A stretch of 64,000 nucleotides of DNA from Thalassotalea sp. PS06 (GCF_007197775.1 NZ_CP041638.1:1984001-2048000), one strand, 5' to 3'. Positions 1 through 9,273 are shown, numbered from the stretch's first letter. The notes: a model not told the origin generated them from the letters alone. A program made the numbers and translations.

Positions 1-272
1 TCAATGCGCACTTGTTTGTGGGCTTTTTTAAGGTTAATACCTATGCTGGATAACTTACGTTGCATTAGGTTGCGGATTTCTTCGATATCAACCTGGGTGA
101 TTTGCTCATTGGTCTCAAAAACGCAAATCACTACCAATGATTCAGGGAACCGGTCGTAGTTTACGGTATGCGTTAACCACTTGAATCCCGGGTACTCCTC
201 TAAAGCCTGATCGCAGGCTTCAGTGAGCACCTTACGGATTGCATTATCGGTTTTCTTATCACTCTTACGCAT
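1..272 (-). CDS. Hypothetical protein, 3' end cut by window edge
   Basis: The reading frame begins at an ATG (complement of 270-272) and stays open to the left edge, giving about 90 residues with no stop. The product is soluble and charged. It starts MRKSDKKTDNAIRKVL and contains a short predicted beta segment (SLVVICVF). There is no signal peptide or membrane segment. I do not recognise a family. It lies 19 bp upstream of the stop of the yccF-type gene and on the same strand, so it would be transcribed after that gene. Small size and good codon use suggest a real gene. Confidence 0.6.
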   Translation of the reverse strand, partial: MRKSDKKTDNAIRKVLTEACDQALEEYPGFKWLTHTVNYDRFPESLVVICVFETNEQITQVDIEEIRNLMQRKLSSIGINLKKAHKQVRI

Positions 273-291
273 GATAATTGTCGACGCCTAT

Positions 292-750
292 TTAGCGAGC
301 GCGAATATTTTCTAACTCTACTTGAGCCCCAGCTTGACGTGCAGCAGCGGCCAGCTCTTTAGAAACCACGGTTTTACCAATCGGAGCGATGGAAATTCCG
401 GCTAGTTTTAGGTGCTGAATGGCAAATGGAATACCGATAATGGTAATGAAGCAGGAAATTGCCGAAACAAAATGCCCTAAAGCAAGCCAGAGTCCAGCAA
501 AAATAAACCAGATAACATTACCAACCACACCAAATTCAGATGTGCCGATATCTTCATTGAGGGTAAGCTCATCGCGGCCAATCGCTTCTCTTCCAAACGG
601 GAAAAACGAAAATCCAGCCATCACAAAACAGGCTCTACCCCAGGGAATACCAACGATACTGATAAACGCCAGCAGGCCGAAAAAACACCACGCCAGCCCC
701 ATCATCACACCGCCAAATATAAACCAGATTAAGTTACCTATCGTTCGCAT
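292..750 (-). CDS. yccF: YccF domain inner membrane protein
   Basis: A 152-residue membrane protein made of two similar halves. Each half has a GN-x-IWFIF start followed by hydrophobic segments ending in GIP and a PxG motif, at about residues 5-55 and 77-128. This internal duplication and the length (E. coli YccF is 148 residues) are typical of the YccF family. The molecular function of the family is unknown. The strong hydrophobic segments place it in the inner membrane. The partial unknown gene follows 19 bp downstream on the same strand. Confidence 0.85.
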   Translation of the reverse strand: MRTIGNLIWFIFGGVMMGLAWCFFGLLAFISIVGIPWGRACFVMAGFSFFPFGREAIGRDELTLNEDIGTSEFGVVGNVIWFIFAGLWLALGHFVSAISCFITIIGIPFAIQHLKLAGISIAPIGKTVVSKELAAAARQAGAQVELENIRAR

Positions 751-837
751 ATCACATCCTTTATACGCTTGTTACTGTATTATTTTTGAAGTACAGCAGG
801 ATACCAAGCAGCAGTGACATCGACAAGCGAGGCATTG

Positions 838-2376
838 TTACAATGTATTAGGTTCAATAACTTTTCCTGCTGTACACATGGCGGAAACAGCCGATTCGAA
901 ATCGGTATAATGCCCTTTAGCCACTGCCGTTATGATGGCAGCACCGCGTCCGCCAGTATGAACCTGATTGGCTTTTTGTACTGGTAACTGACACATATCG
1001 GCAATGAGCTTTAGCAATAGGTTGGATTGCTGACCACCACCACTAACCAATATTCTTTTGAATTCTCTATTGTGTCGCCGCTCGATTCGCCCTTTGGCGT
1101 CCTGAATCTGGATGGCTAACCAATGCAACAGAAGCAAATATTCTTTGGCAATCTGTTCCATGGACTCGGGGTCACGATGATTTACCGAAGGTTCGTCCTG
1201 TTGCCAATTAAAGATATCTGCGACGCAACAGGCACTAAGATCAAAGGTTTCAACAATAGTTAACTGAGAACAAATATCGCTAATCTGAGCAGACAATTGA
1301 ATACCGGATTCTGCGTCAAGCAGATGATGACAAATCCACTCTTCTAAATGCGCTTCTGACAAGGTGTCCTCGTTCACCTCAACATCGTCAATCATATGTT
1401 CCCGTTTCCAGGCCACAAACTCTCTTAACACGCGACAGCCAAAGTCGAGCATCTCTTCTGCCAGATAGTAGTTTTTACTAAATGAAGGATATGCCGGATA
1501 AAAACGTTTTGGACCTTTAAATTTGCTGACCAGGCAATTGATGGTAATTGCCGTACCTAGGCTTACAAACAAGGTGTCGGCATCGATAACACCTGCCCCC
1601 AGCAATTCACAGGTTTTATCCGCCGCGCCGGCGATTACACTAACGTCTGCTTCTTTACCATGAATTTGCGTTGAGTACAGACCCAGCTCAGTCCCAGGAT
1701 CGCATAACTCTGGCAACCAGTTTGGTTTAAGATTAAGTGCGCTCCACTGCCAGGCTAGCGGCCATAACCACCTTCGATGTTTAAAGTTAAATGGTAAATG
1801 GGCGATCATATTGGCCCAACTATCGCGATAGTTACCCGTTAAGCTAGCCTGTAAATACCCCGATAGCTGACACAAGTGTTTGGTATTCGATTGCGCCTGA
1901 GGATGGTGCTCTGCCACCCAGTTAACCGCAGCTTGCCGTTGCAGTTTTTTAATAGTGGATGTTTGGCCAACCACAGCAAAGGCGGCACGCCAGTACCAGG
2001 GGAGTTTCGGCAGTTGTTCCGCTCTTCTCCCCTGATACCAATAAAGTACAGGCAACAGAGGTTTATTGTTTTTATCCAGATAAACAAAGCTATTGCGAAG
2101 GCAGGTTAATGAAACGGCACTAATTTGATGTTTTTGAAGCGCCCCCTCAATGGTCTGACTAAGTAAATCGTCAGTCATCGACGCCACAACCTCAGCTAAT
2201 TGCGCTGGATCACTTTGCCATTGATAGGTACTACTGCCAGTGATATCCATGTCGATGTGGCTGCGATACACCATGTTTCCCTGCAGGTCATACAGGTAGC
2301 TGCGAATTGATTGGCTACCAAAGTCGATACTGGCAAATAATGGTTCAACATGTGATTGAGCAGAAGAATGTTGCAA
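838..2376 (-). CDS. FGGY-family carbohydrate kinase
   Basis: A 512-residue protein of the FGGY sugar kinase family, which phosphorylates sugars or polyols with ATP in the cytoplasm. The N-terminal half opens with the phosphate-binding segment SIDFGSQSIRSYLYD. The C-terminal ATPase half has GAADKTCELLGAG and the adenosine segment VSGGGQQSNLLLKLIAD near residue 445. Length fits the family. The start is TTG, supported by GGAG seven bases upstream. An ATG alternative in this frame near the 5' end is lacking. The substrate cannot be told: no sugar transporter or isomerase is nearby. A 100-bp MITE copy sits just upstream. Confidence 0.85.
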   Translation of the reverse strand: MQHSSAQSHVEPLFASIDFGSQSIRSYLYDLQGNMVYRSHIDMDITGSSTYQWQSDPAQLAEVVASMTDDLLSQTIEGALQKHQISAVSLTCLRNSFVYLDKNNKPLLPVLYWYQGRRAEQLPKLPWYWRAAFAVVGQTSTIKKLQRQAAVNWVAEHHPQAQSNTKHLCQLSGYLQASLTGNYRDSWANMIAHLPFNFKHRRWLWPLAWQWSALNLKPNWLPELCDPGTELGLYSTQIHGKEADVSVIAGAADKTCELLGAGVIDADTLFVSLGTAITINCLVSKFKGPKRFYPAYPSFSKNYYLAEEMLDFGCRVLREFVAWKREHMIDDVEVNEDTLSEAHLEEWICHHLLDAESGIQLSAQISDICSQLTIVETFDLSACCVADIFNWQQDEPSVNHRDPESMEQIAKEYLLLLHWLAIQIQDAKGRIERRHNREFKRILVSGGGQQSNLLLKLIADMCQLPVQKANQVHTGGRGAAIITAVAKGHYTDFESAVSAMCTAGKVIEPNTL

Positions 2377-2433
2377 ACGAGCACTCCAAAAGCATGTTAT
2401 TTTTATTATATTTTATACGCCGGATAAAGCCTT

Positions 2434-2533
2434 ATACCACCGTAAAATAGAATGGCTATATCAATGAAATCTATGTTGTTACTGAACCTCTGCCCTAACT
2501 CTGAGTTGCGCAAAAACTTAGAGTGATTGGTAT
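2434..2533 (-). mobile_element. Short-form (100 bp) MITE copy
   Basis: The stretch begins ATACCAC and ends GATTGGTAT. It matches the inner part of the long MITE at 39868-40144, with the conserved core 'gccctaactctgagttg'. A second short copy of exactly the same length is at 36639-36738. Both lack the same internal part of the long form. It carries no gene. It lies between the FGGY kinase and the methyltransferase gene. Strand assignment is arbitrary. Confidence 0.7.
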
Positions 2534-2535
2534 TA

Positions 2536-3282
2536 CTATTGACGGCTATGGCCTTGCATGGACGTCACTTTAACGGGTTGAAAGTTTGGACGCAATTGCC
2601 ATTTAGGGCGAATCGGTGTTAACGGGTGTACGCGTTTTTTGGCGACAATCAGAAACACTGAGCCAAACATGGTGAGATAATTGCTGGCAAACTTTTGCCA
2701 ATGCCTGCCGGCCCAGCCTTTCTGATCGAGAGGCTTCACCAAAGATGAATGCAAAAATCGCTCATCGGCAAGAATTTCATAGCCCAATAGGTGTAACCAG
2801 TCTTTAATACGCATCGGCGTGAAAAAACGTCCTTGCCAGGGCACGGCCTGACGGCGAAACGGAATATAGCGATTTAAACCCGCTAGAGAAATTGGGTTAA
2901 AACCACTAATAAGCAAATGGCCGTTGGGAATTAGGACCCTATCGATTTCACGAAGAATATGGTGTGGATCCAGCGCGAATTCTAAGCTGTGCGCTAAAAC
3001 ACAAGCATCAACACTATGCAGCTGGAACGGCAAATCATCGATTTCCGCTAGCACATCACCAAATGGGTGTGAATGACAAACATTCACTTGATGATTGATC
3101 ATCGCTTTGGTCGTATCTAGTTGCGCACTTAAACTACCCAATTTCAGTAAGTGGTAACCAAATATTCTTGGCCACCAGGGCTGCATATAGTCGCTAATCG
3201 TATCCGCAACAAGCACGCCATTGGGCATATCTTCCCATTTAATCGGGACTTGAGGATCTTTAAAGGCTAATGCAGGTTTCAT
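2536..3282 (-). CDS. Class I SAM-dependent methyltransferase, YafS-like
   Basis: A 248-residue cytoplasmic methyltransferase-fold protein. The central part has the pattern of a SAM-binding Rossmann fold: VDACVLAHSLEFALDPHHILREIDRVLIPNG, then HLLISGFNP, the post-motif strand after a conserved glycine. In E. coli a related gene, yafS, lies beside gloB and mltD, and the same neighbours occur here, so an orthologous relation is likely. Here it is separated from gloB by an outer membrane protein gene, which runs the other way. The substrate is not known. Confidence 0.8.
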   Translation of the reverse strand: MKPALAFKDPQVPIKWEDMPNGVLVADTISDYMQPWWPRIFGYHLLKLGSLSAQLDTTKAMINHQVNVCHSHPFGDVLAEIDDLPFQLHSVDACVLAHSLEFALDPHHILREIDRVLIPNGHLLISGFNPISLAGLNRYIPFRRQAVPWQGRFFTPMRIKDWLHLLGYEILADERFLHSSLVKPLDQKGWAGRHWQKFASNYLTMFGSVFLIVAKKRVHPLTPIRPKWQLRPNFQPVKVTSMQGHSRQ

Positions 3283-3489
3283 TCAATTTTGATAAGTTAT
3301 TGGTAATTCACTTGTTCTTAGCATACTGAGGATAGCCGATAAACGCCAAGTTTTAATCACGGTAACTAAGTAATTATCTGGAATGATTAAGCTTTGTGGC
3401 CAACCAAATAGATAATAGCGATTGCTCGTCTATACTTTAGGCGTCCGAAATTTCGTTTGTCCTTCGGTCGTATTTCTGAGGTACTTGCT

Positions 3490-4254
3490 ATGAATGTCAA
3501 AGCCAAATTCACCTGCGCCAGCATAATCACCACTTCCATATTGTTATCCTCCCAAATCCAGGCGAACGATTGGGAATTTTCGATTGAACCTTATTTAATG
3601 GCAACAAACATTGAGGGAGACTTTGGTTCTGGCAGAATTGAACAAGCTGAAATAGATGTTGATTTTAGCGATATTCTGGAAAACCTGGAAGCTGCTGGAA
3701 TGATACGCTTCGAAGCGATAAGCCCTTCAAATATAGGCTTTGCTTTGGATTATGGTTTTATGGACCAAGGTGGTAGTAAAACATTTGCGAACGGCCAGGA
3801 GTTGGATGCAGGGGTAAGGCAAGGCGTTTTAGAAGGGCTAGTGTTCTATAGAAACGACTTACAAAACGCCTCTATTGATTACATCGCCGGTGTGCGCTGG
3901 TGGGATAACGATGTAGACATTGATGTTGATTTACCTAATCTCGAACAACGATTATCCGCGTCTGTTGAAGAAGACTGGGTAGATTTTGTTGTCGGCCTTC
4001 GATGGTATTCTTATCTCAATGAAAACTGGACGTTTGAACTCTATGGCGATGTAGGCGGTTTAGATTTATCTTCAGAGTTTACATCGACAGTAAAAATCGG
4101 CATGCAGTATAAAATGACTGAGCTTCTAACGTTGGATGTAAAATATAAAGCAACCTGGGTAGATTACGAAGACGGCACACCCGGAGAGCCGGGATTTTTT
4201 GCTTATGACACGGTAACTCATGGCCCGGTTCTGGGCCTGGCGTTCACCTTTTAA
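3490..4254 (+). CDS. Outer membrane beta-barrel protein, unknown function
   Basis: A 254-residue exported protein. The signal peptide is about residues 1-26, with cleavage near SQIQA-ND. The mature part has alternating amphipathic strands and ends in a short strand with terminal phenylalanine (GLAFTF), a classic barrel-assembly signal. I chose the ATG at 3490 because GAGGT lies eight bases upstream. A longer frame from a TTG at 3457 has no such site. The ligand or role is unknown. It sits between the yafS-like gene and gloB, a place where E. coli has no gene, so it looks like a lineage-specific insertion. Confidence 0.7.
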   Translation: MNVKAKFTCASIITTSILLSSQIQANDWEFSIEPYLMATNIEGDFGSGRIEQAEIDVDFSDILENLEAAGMIRFEAISPSNIGFALDYGFMDQGGSKTFANGQELDAGVRQGVLEGLVFYRNDLQNASIDYIAGVRWWDNDVDIDVDLPNLEQRLSASVEEDWVDFVVGLRWYSYLNENWTFELYGDVGGLDLSSEFTSTVKIGMQYKMTELLTLDVKYKATWVDYEDGTPGEPGFFAYDTVTHGPVLGLAFTF

Positions 4255-4336
4255 TCATTAGCGAATCACACCGGTTTTCTTTCTCAATCGCCTCGTTATA
4301 ATAGGACTTGCACTGTCGACTGCCTGAGGGCTTTTT

Positions 4337-5134
4337 ATGCAAGTTTCTGCGATACCCGCATTCTCCGATAACTATATCTGGGCGATTCATGCCAAACAGG
4401 CAGACCAAAGTAAATGTGCTTTGGTCGACCCCGGTGATGCCAGAGTTTGTATCGACTTTATCGAACAAAACAAACTACAACTGGCAACCATCCTGATAAC
4501 CCATCACCATCGCGATCATACCGGTGGTGTGCAGGAACTCCTCGAATACGCCAATGACAAAGGTTGGAACGTTATCGTATATGGTCCGGATGGAGAAGAT
4601 ATCGCAAGTATTGATCATCACCTACAACAGGGCGATGTCGTAGAACTTCCCTATCTTGATCAATCCTTCTCTGTTATCGATGTGCCGGGCCATACTCGTG
4701 GCCATATCGCTTATTACAATGGAGCAGATAAAGGCACCCTATTCTGTGGTGACACCTTGTTTTCTGGCGGTTGTGGTCGTCTGTTTGAAGGTACCGCAGA
4801 ACAAATGTTACACAGTCTTAACAAACTGAAACAGTTACCAGAGTCGACCTTGGTATACTGTGCACACGAATATACTCAGGCTAATTTAAATTTTGCGCGA
4901 ACTATTGAGCCTGAAAACAGTCAACTAATTGAATACGAATTAAAAGTTCAAAAGCTCAGAAATTTGGATATTGCGACTATCCCCACCAGTATTTCTACTG
5001 AATCGCAGATAAATCCGTTTTTACGTAGTCATGTCGATGAGGTAAAAAAACAGGTACAGAGCATTACTGGCAAAACCTATTCCACTGCTGTAGAAGTCTT
5101 TGCCGCAACTCGGTTACTAAAAGATAACTTTTAA
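4337..5134 (+). CDS. gloB: Hydroxyacylglutathione hydrolase (glyoxalase II)
   Basis: Glyoxalase II hydrolyses S-D-lactoylglutathione to D-lactate and glutathione, the second step of methylglyoxal detoxification in the cytoplasm. The 265-residue protein has the metallo-beta-lactamase motif THHHRDH at residues 55-61. Further metal ligands are His119 (GHTRGH), Asp139 (FCGDTLF) and His177 (CAHEY). The C-terminal substrate domain (about 190-265) is complete. It is followed 88 bp later by mltD, the same neighbour as in E. coli. Confidence 0.96.
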   Translation: MQVSAIPAFSDNYIWAIHAKQADQSKCALVDPGDARVCIDFIEQNKLQLATILITHHHRDHTGGVQELLEYANDKGWNVIVYGPDGEDIASIDHHLQQGDVVELPYLDQSFSVIDVPGHTRGHIAYYNGADKGTLFCGDTLFSGGCGRLFEGTAEQMLHSLNKLKQLPESTLVYCAHEYTQANLNFARTIEPENSQLIEYELKVQKLRNLDIATIPTSISTESQINPFLRSHVDEVKKQVQSITGKTYSTAVEVFAATRLLKDNF

Positions 5135-5222
5135 TTTATTTTCTATTGCTTAATAACAAGATATCATGCGCGTTATAAATTAGGGGTCTTCCTCTGCGCA
5201 TTCAATAACAAATAGAGCTGTT

Positions 5223-6830
5223 ATGAAAAAACTAATACTTCCACTGTCGTTTACTCTGCTTACGGCTTGTCAGACGACAGAGCAGCAGTCTGTTCAGAGG
5301 GATTTAGCTAATAACCCGAACGCTGCTGACAATTTAGACATTTACCAGGCACTTATCGTCGATGAAACCGCGGATGTTGTACACCCGGTTGCCGACGTAG
5401 ATATTCCGCTTGGCGACAATAGTATATTAGCCAGCGACAACATCTGGGTTAGGATCCAAAACCAGTTAACCTTTGAAGTGCCAGAAAACCGTACCGTTGC
5501 CGTCCACAGAAACTGGTATGCCCGTCATCAAAGCTATCTCGATCGCGTCAGTAAACGTGCCGAACCTTTCCTTTATTACATCACTGAAGAGCTTGAAAAG
5601 AACGATATGCCATTGGAGTTGGTACTATTGCCTATCGTTGAAAGTGCGTACGACCCATTCGCATATTCCCATGGCAGCGCCGCTGGCATGTGGCAATTTC
5701 TTTCGGGAACCGGTAAACAATTCGGTCTGAAGTTAGACTGGTGGTATGACGGTCGACGCGATGTTGCGGCTTCTACGCAAGCGGCCATCGATTACCTGAA
5801 ATATCTGAACAAGCGTTTTGATGGTGACTGGTTATTGGCTCTAGCCGCATATAACTCTGGTCAGGGCCGCGTTTCTCGGGCAATGAAACGTAACAAGAAA
5901 AAAGGTTTACCTACGGATTTCTGGAGCCTGGATCTTCCCAAAGAGACTCGCGACTACGTTCCTAAACTTCTTGCCCTCACTGCGCTTTTAAAAGAGCCGG
6001 AAAAGTACAATATCACCTTTAAGCCAATCGCTAACAAACCGGTGATCAGTAAAGTTGAGATTGGATCACAGCTGGATCTTCTTTTAGCGGCAGATATGGC
6101 CGGCTTAACGATTGAAGAGCTTCATGCACTAAATCCTGGCTTTAACCGTTGGGCAACAGCACCTGATGGTCCACACTACCTATTGTTACCTAACCACAAA
6201 GTTGAATCATTCAAATCTCAATTAAGTGAGTTACCGGATGAAAAGCGTCTTACCTGGCAACGATACAAAATTCGCTCTGGTGATAGCTTGAGCGTAATCG
6301 CTAGCAAGTACAATACGACCACTAAAGTGATTAGGCAGGTAAACAAACTATCCAGCAACAGAATTCGTGCTGGTAAATACCTGTTGATCCCTACCGCAAC
6401 AAAGTCTCTTGATCGTTATGAATCGTTAGAGAAACTAGCAGTAGCTAAAGCGAGTAAAAAAGGCTCTGGCAACAAGTTAACCTACACCGTTAAGAAAGGC
6501 GATACCCTGTGGGATATTGGCCGTTTGTATAAGGTGAGCAGCAGAGATATTGCAAAATGGAACGGGTTTGGGCCAAAAGATACCCTGCGCCTTGGTCAAA
6601 AGCTAACTATCTACACCAAGTTGGCGCAGGCAAGTTCTGTTAGCGCTGGCAACAGCAACACCATGCGTAATATTAACTACAAGGTTAAGTCTGGCGATTC
6701 ACTGGCACGCATTGCCAACAAGTTCAATGTCAAGATTTCCGACATTGAAAAGTGGAATAATCTGAGCCGTAATAACTACTTGCAGCCTGGCCAAATGCTA
6801 AAACTTTCGGTCAACATCACCTCGATCTAA
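5223..6830 (+). CDS. mltD: Membrane-bound lytic murein transglycosylase D
   Basis: MltD cleaves peptidoglycan glycan strands to 1,6-anhydromuropeptides. The 535-residue precursor has a lipoprotein signal (LLTAC, lipidated Cys16). The SLT/goose-lysozyme-type catalytic domain runs about residues 105-240, with the catalytic Glu140 in IVESAYDP and the motif AAGMWQF. Three LysM peptidoglycan-binding domains follow at about 346-389, 420-463 and 485-528, each opening Y-x-(I/V)-(R/K)-x-GD. The E. coli enzyme has two LysM domains, so this one has an extra module. It likely sits on the inner face of the outer membrane. Confidence 0.95.
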   Translation: MKKLILPLSFTLLTACQTTEQQSVQRDLANNPNAADNLDIYQALIVDETADVVHPVADVDIPLGDNSILASDNIWVRIQNQLTFEVPENRTVAVHRNWYARHQSYLDRVSKRAEPFLYYITEELEKNDMPLELVLLPIVESAYDPFAYSHGSAAGMWQFLSGTGKQFGLKLDWWYDGRRDVAASTQAAIDYLKYLNKRFDGDWLLALAAYNSGQGRVSRAMKRNKKKGLPTDFWSLDLPKETRDYVPKLLALTALLKEPEKYNITFKPIANKPVISKVEIGSQLDLLLAADMAGLTIEELHALNPGFNRWATAPDGPHYLLLPNHKVESFKSQLSELPDEKRLTWQRYKIRSGDSLSVIASKYNTTTKVIRQVNKLSSNRIRAGKYLLIPTATKSLDRYESLEKLAVAKASKKGSGNKLTYTVKKGDTLWDIGRLYKVSSRDIAKWNGFGPKDTLRLGQKLTIYTKLAQASSVSAGNSNTMRNINYKVKSGDSLARIANKFNVKISDIEKWNNLSRNNYLQPGQMLKLSVNITSI

Positions 6831-6847
6831 GTTTTAACAAGCACCCC

Positions 6848-6873
6848 AAAAAGCGGCTTCCAGCCGCTTTTTT
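6848..6873 (+). terminator. Rho-independent terminator after mltD
   Basis: An inverted repeat, AAAAGCGGCT with AGCCGCTTTT across a short loop, is followed by a T run. It begins about 18 bp after the mltD stop. Confidence 0.8.
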
Positions 6874-6955
6874 GATCTAAGGTTCATAGTTGTTGAGTTA
6901 ATCTGTGGATTGTGAACTGCAGCAAACGTCATTCCAGCTTCCGAATTACTCTACA

Positions 6956-7022
6956 CGTCATTCCGGACTCCGTTCCGGAATCTAAGTTCTGGTTAGAGAT
7001 ACCGGGCTACCCCGGCATGACG
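6956..7022 (+). repeat. REP-like palindromic unit A (67 bp)
   Basis: The unit has outer arms CGTCATtCC and GGcATGACG. These enclose two inner hairpins: CCGGACTCCGTTCCGG and ACCGGGCTACCCCGG. It is the first of four units between mltD and the GST gene. No coding function is evident. Confidence 0.8.
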
Positions 7023-7057
7023 AATTTAGGTTTTTACGTCATTCCAGCAACACAAAA

Positions 7058-7125
7058 CGTCATTCCGGACTCCGTTCCGGAATCTAAGTATCTGACCTGA
7101 GATACCGGATTACTCCGGTATGACG
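7058..7125 (+). repeat. REP-like palindromic unit B (68 bp)
   Basis: It has the same outer arms and two-hairpin plan as unit A, with an identical first hairpin and ACCGGATTACTCCGGT as the second. The spacer to unit A (7023-7057) is almost identical to the spacer between units C and D. Confidence 0.8.
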
Positions 7126-7191
7126 TCACAGGCTTTTGTGTCATTCCAGATTCCGAGTTAGTTCAAAGCTATTCCGAATTCCTAACCAAGT

Positions 7192-7259
7192 CGTCATTCC
7201 GGTCCCCGAACCGGAATCTAAGTGGCTGACCAGAGATACCGGGCTACCCCGGCATGACG
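7192..7259 (+). repeat. REP-like palindromic unit C (68 bp)
   Basis: The same plan as unit A. The first hairpin is a compensated variant, CCGGTCCCCGAACCGG, in which both arms change together. The second hairpin is identical to that of unit A. Paired changes suggest that the secondary structure matters. Confidence 0.8.
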
Positions 7260-7294
7260 AATTTAAGTTTTTACGTCATTCCAGCAACACAAAA

Positions 7295-7361
7295 CGTCAT
7301 TCCAATCCTCGAAAGGGATTCTAAATTCTGACCAGAGATACCGGATTACTCCGGTATGACG
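7295..7361 (+). repeat. REP-like palindromic unit D (67 bp), first hairpin degenerate
   Basis: The second hairpin matches unit B. The first hairpin is altered (CCAATCCTCGAAAGGGATT) and pairs less well. It ends 17 bp before the stop codon of the convergent GST gene. Confidence 0.75.
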
Positions 7362-7377
7362 ACTAAAGGCTTCCACC

Positions 7378-7980
7378 TTACTCAGGTGGTGTATAAGGAC
7401 AATGCTCCATCTCTAGGAGTTTGCGATGATAGGCTTTAATTGCAGGGAAGTTTTCGCAATGCCCGGTTTTCTCCGCCCACAAGGTGGTGTAGCTGACAAT
7501 AATATCGGTGACAGAGAAGTGGTCGCCGAGCATAAAGGCATTGTCATTTAGATGTGCTTCAATCACCGCTAACGAGCGAGATAACTCAAACTTGTTTTGC
7601 TTGAATATTGCGTCAATGCGTCTGTCTTCCCGATAAACAAAAGTGTTTCGGGCATCACTCCAAAGATGAGCTTCCACCTCTGACAAGATAAACGAACACC
7701 ATTGCTCGTGCTGCGCCCGATGAAATGTTCCTGTTGACGGGATCAGGTTGCCTTCTGGTTTAGAATCGGCGAGAAATGTGCACATAGCCACAGATTCTAT
7801 CAATGGTTGGCCATCAACCAGCATTGCTGGAATTTTACCGAGCGGGTGCACTTGCTTTAACTCGTCACTACCAAACAATTGCTTTGCCGCTTTACTTTCA
7901 TAGGGAATTTTTAACTCCGCCAATACCCAGTGAACTCGGGCACTCCTGGTCGGTGCGTATTCGTACAGCACTATTTTCAT
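7378..7980 (-). CDS. Glutathione S-transferase family protein
   Basis: A 200-residue protein with the GST layout. The N-terminal thioredoxin-like domain is about residues 1-78, with the glutathione-contact segment IPAMLVDGQPLIESVAM containing the cis-proline and the E-S pair. A helical C-terminal domain follows. The N-terminus (MKIVLYEYAPTRSARV) has Ser13 near the usual catalytic position and no cysteine there. GSTs conjugate glutathione to electrophiles or bind such ligands. The true substrate is unknown. It is transcribed alone and convergent with mltD. Confidence 0.85.
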   Translation of the reverse strand: MKIVLYEYAPTRSARVHWVLAELKIPYESKAAKQLFGSDELKQVHPLGKIPAMLVDGQPLIESVAMCTFLADSKPEGNLIPSTGTFHRAQHEQWCSFILSEVEAHLWSDARNTFVYREDRRIDAIFKQNKFELSRSLAVIEAHLNDNAFMLGDHFSVTDIIVSYTTLWAEKTGHCENFPAIKAYHRKLLEMEHCPYTPPE

Positions 7981-8070
7981 TAGCCACTCCGAAAAGAATT
8001 CAATGATGAGAATGAGTATAGCCTTGTTGGTTCAACTAAAATGATAATCGAGCACTCAATTGGTTTAAGC

Positions 8071-9048
8071 ATGTCCAGATATTTTTTTATTGTCCTGTTA
8101 CTATCAGTATTGTTTGTGTCCAGTGGCAAAGCACAGGAGGCAAATATATCCATTGCCAGTGAATTTGAAAAAATCTACTCCACCACCGTTGTATTAATGG
8201 ATAGTGATGCCCTGTCATTTGGTGTCGGAAATTTTGATCCGGAAGAATTATTGCGACGAAACGATGATGACACGGTAAACGAAGCATTAAATTTACGTAA
8301 TCAAATATCGGTTCTCGCCATACCTTACACCATTGAGTTAGGCACGGATTTAGAAACCTATGAAGATCACCTTAATATTCAACTTGCCTATGTAAAACAG
8401 GAGGCTGAAGTCTCGCTGTTTGAAGATATCGAACCAGACTTCGACAAAGAGCAAGCGTATGGTTTAAGCGTAGGCTACTCTCGTAAATGGTTTCTCAATA
8501 AAAACTGGACCCTGGCGCCAGCACTATCCGCTTACTTCATTCACTACAAGAACACCCACCTTTACAACAGTGAAGAAACAAGGGCATTTCAACCGCAACT
8601 CGATGGAATTTTGTTTAATCAGAAAAAGAACGCAATTTTGTTAGAACCAGGTATTGAACTTGCTTATTTGAAAAATAATGATTGGGGCGCCTGGGAATTT
8701 ACCAGTGAAGCGTATTTTATGTCAGGACGAACCACATCGGCGCTTGCTGATGGAAGTTACGCCCGGCCGGAGGGCTGGCGCATCATCAACGGGGTAAAGG
8801 TAAAAAATACCTTTAAAGAAGCAAAATTATTTGCCAATGACTTTTATTTTAAAGCACACCGCGTCGATATTCGTGGCGATACCGTTCATACACTGGGAAC
8901 TCAGCATTACTATAAGATCGGTTTTGGCATTCTCTGGGACATTCGAAAATTAACCGATTTGGTTGAAAACGTAGGCATTGGCATTAACATCAACCACGGC
9001 AGCGCCATCAGTGGTGGCAGTATTGTGTTGTATATTAATGAGTGGTAG
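8071..9048 (+). CDS. Solitary outer membrane autotransporter-like beta-barrel protein
   Basis: A 325-residue exported protein. The signal peptide is about residues 1-22 from the ATG at 8071 (MSRYFFIVLLLSVLFVSSGKA). The frame also extends to an ATG at 8041, but the signal peptide is better formed from 8071. The mature start, with FEKIYSTTVVLMDSDALSFGVGNFDPEELLRR, matches my memory of the solitary outer membrane autotransporter-like barrel family of Vibrio and Shewanella, which lacks a passenger domain. Many amphipathic strands follow and the end is YINEW. Function is unknown. A heptamer repeat and one REP-like unit follow the gene. Confidence 0.65.
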   Translation: MSRYFFIVLLLSVLFVSSGKAQEANISIASEFEKIYSTTVVLMDSDALSFGVGNFDPEELLRRNDDDTVNEALNLRNQISVLAIPYTIELGTDLETYEDHLNIQLAYVKQEAEVSLFEDIEPDFDKEQAYGLSVGYSRKWFLNKNWTLAPALSAYFIHYKNTHLYNSEETRAFQPQLDGILFNQKKNAILLEPGIELAYLKNNDWGAWEFTSEAYFMSGRTTSALADGSYARPEGWRIINGVKVKNTFKEAKLFANDFYFKAHRVDIRGDTVHTLGTQHYYKIGFGILWDIRKLTDLVENVGIGININHGSAISGGSIVLYINEW

Positions 9049-9091
9049 CTAACAGCGTTAGCGTTGCTGTATGGCTGAGGGCTGAGGTCTG

Positions 9092-9149
9092 TAGTCTTTA
9101 GTCTTTAGTCTTTAGTCTTTAGTCTTTAGTCTTTAGTCTTTAGTCTTTA
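9092..9149 (+). repeat. Heptanucleotide tandem repeat, about 8 copies of TAGTCTT
   Basis: The 7-bp unit TAGTCTT is repeated about eight times without interruption. It lies between two convergent genes (the barrel protein and purC), not in a promoter or a reading frame. It could change length by slippage. Confidence 0.9.
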
Positions 9150-9273
9150 AGAACAGTCTAGACGTGTTTTGTGACAAGCAAACAACTTAACTAGCGACTT
9201 GTAGCTTGTCGCTAAACGCCGATCTTTGTCTACCGACGCATTGAGCCTTCTGCATTTAGCCCGCGGCTCAACT

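Noticed and set aside
6912..7324. Two open frames of 62 codons in the REP-like cluster, with repeated VIPDSVPES-type peptides
   Set aside because: The repeated peptide comes from the palindromic DNA units, not from a gene.
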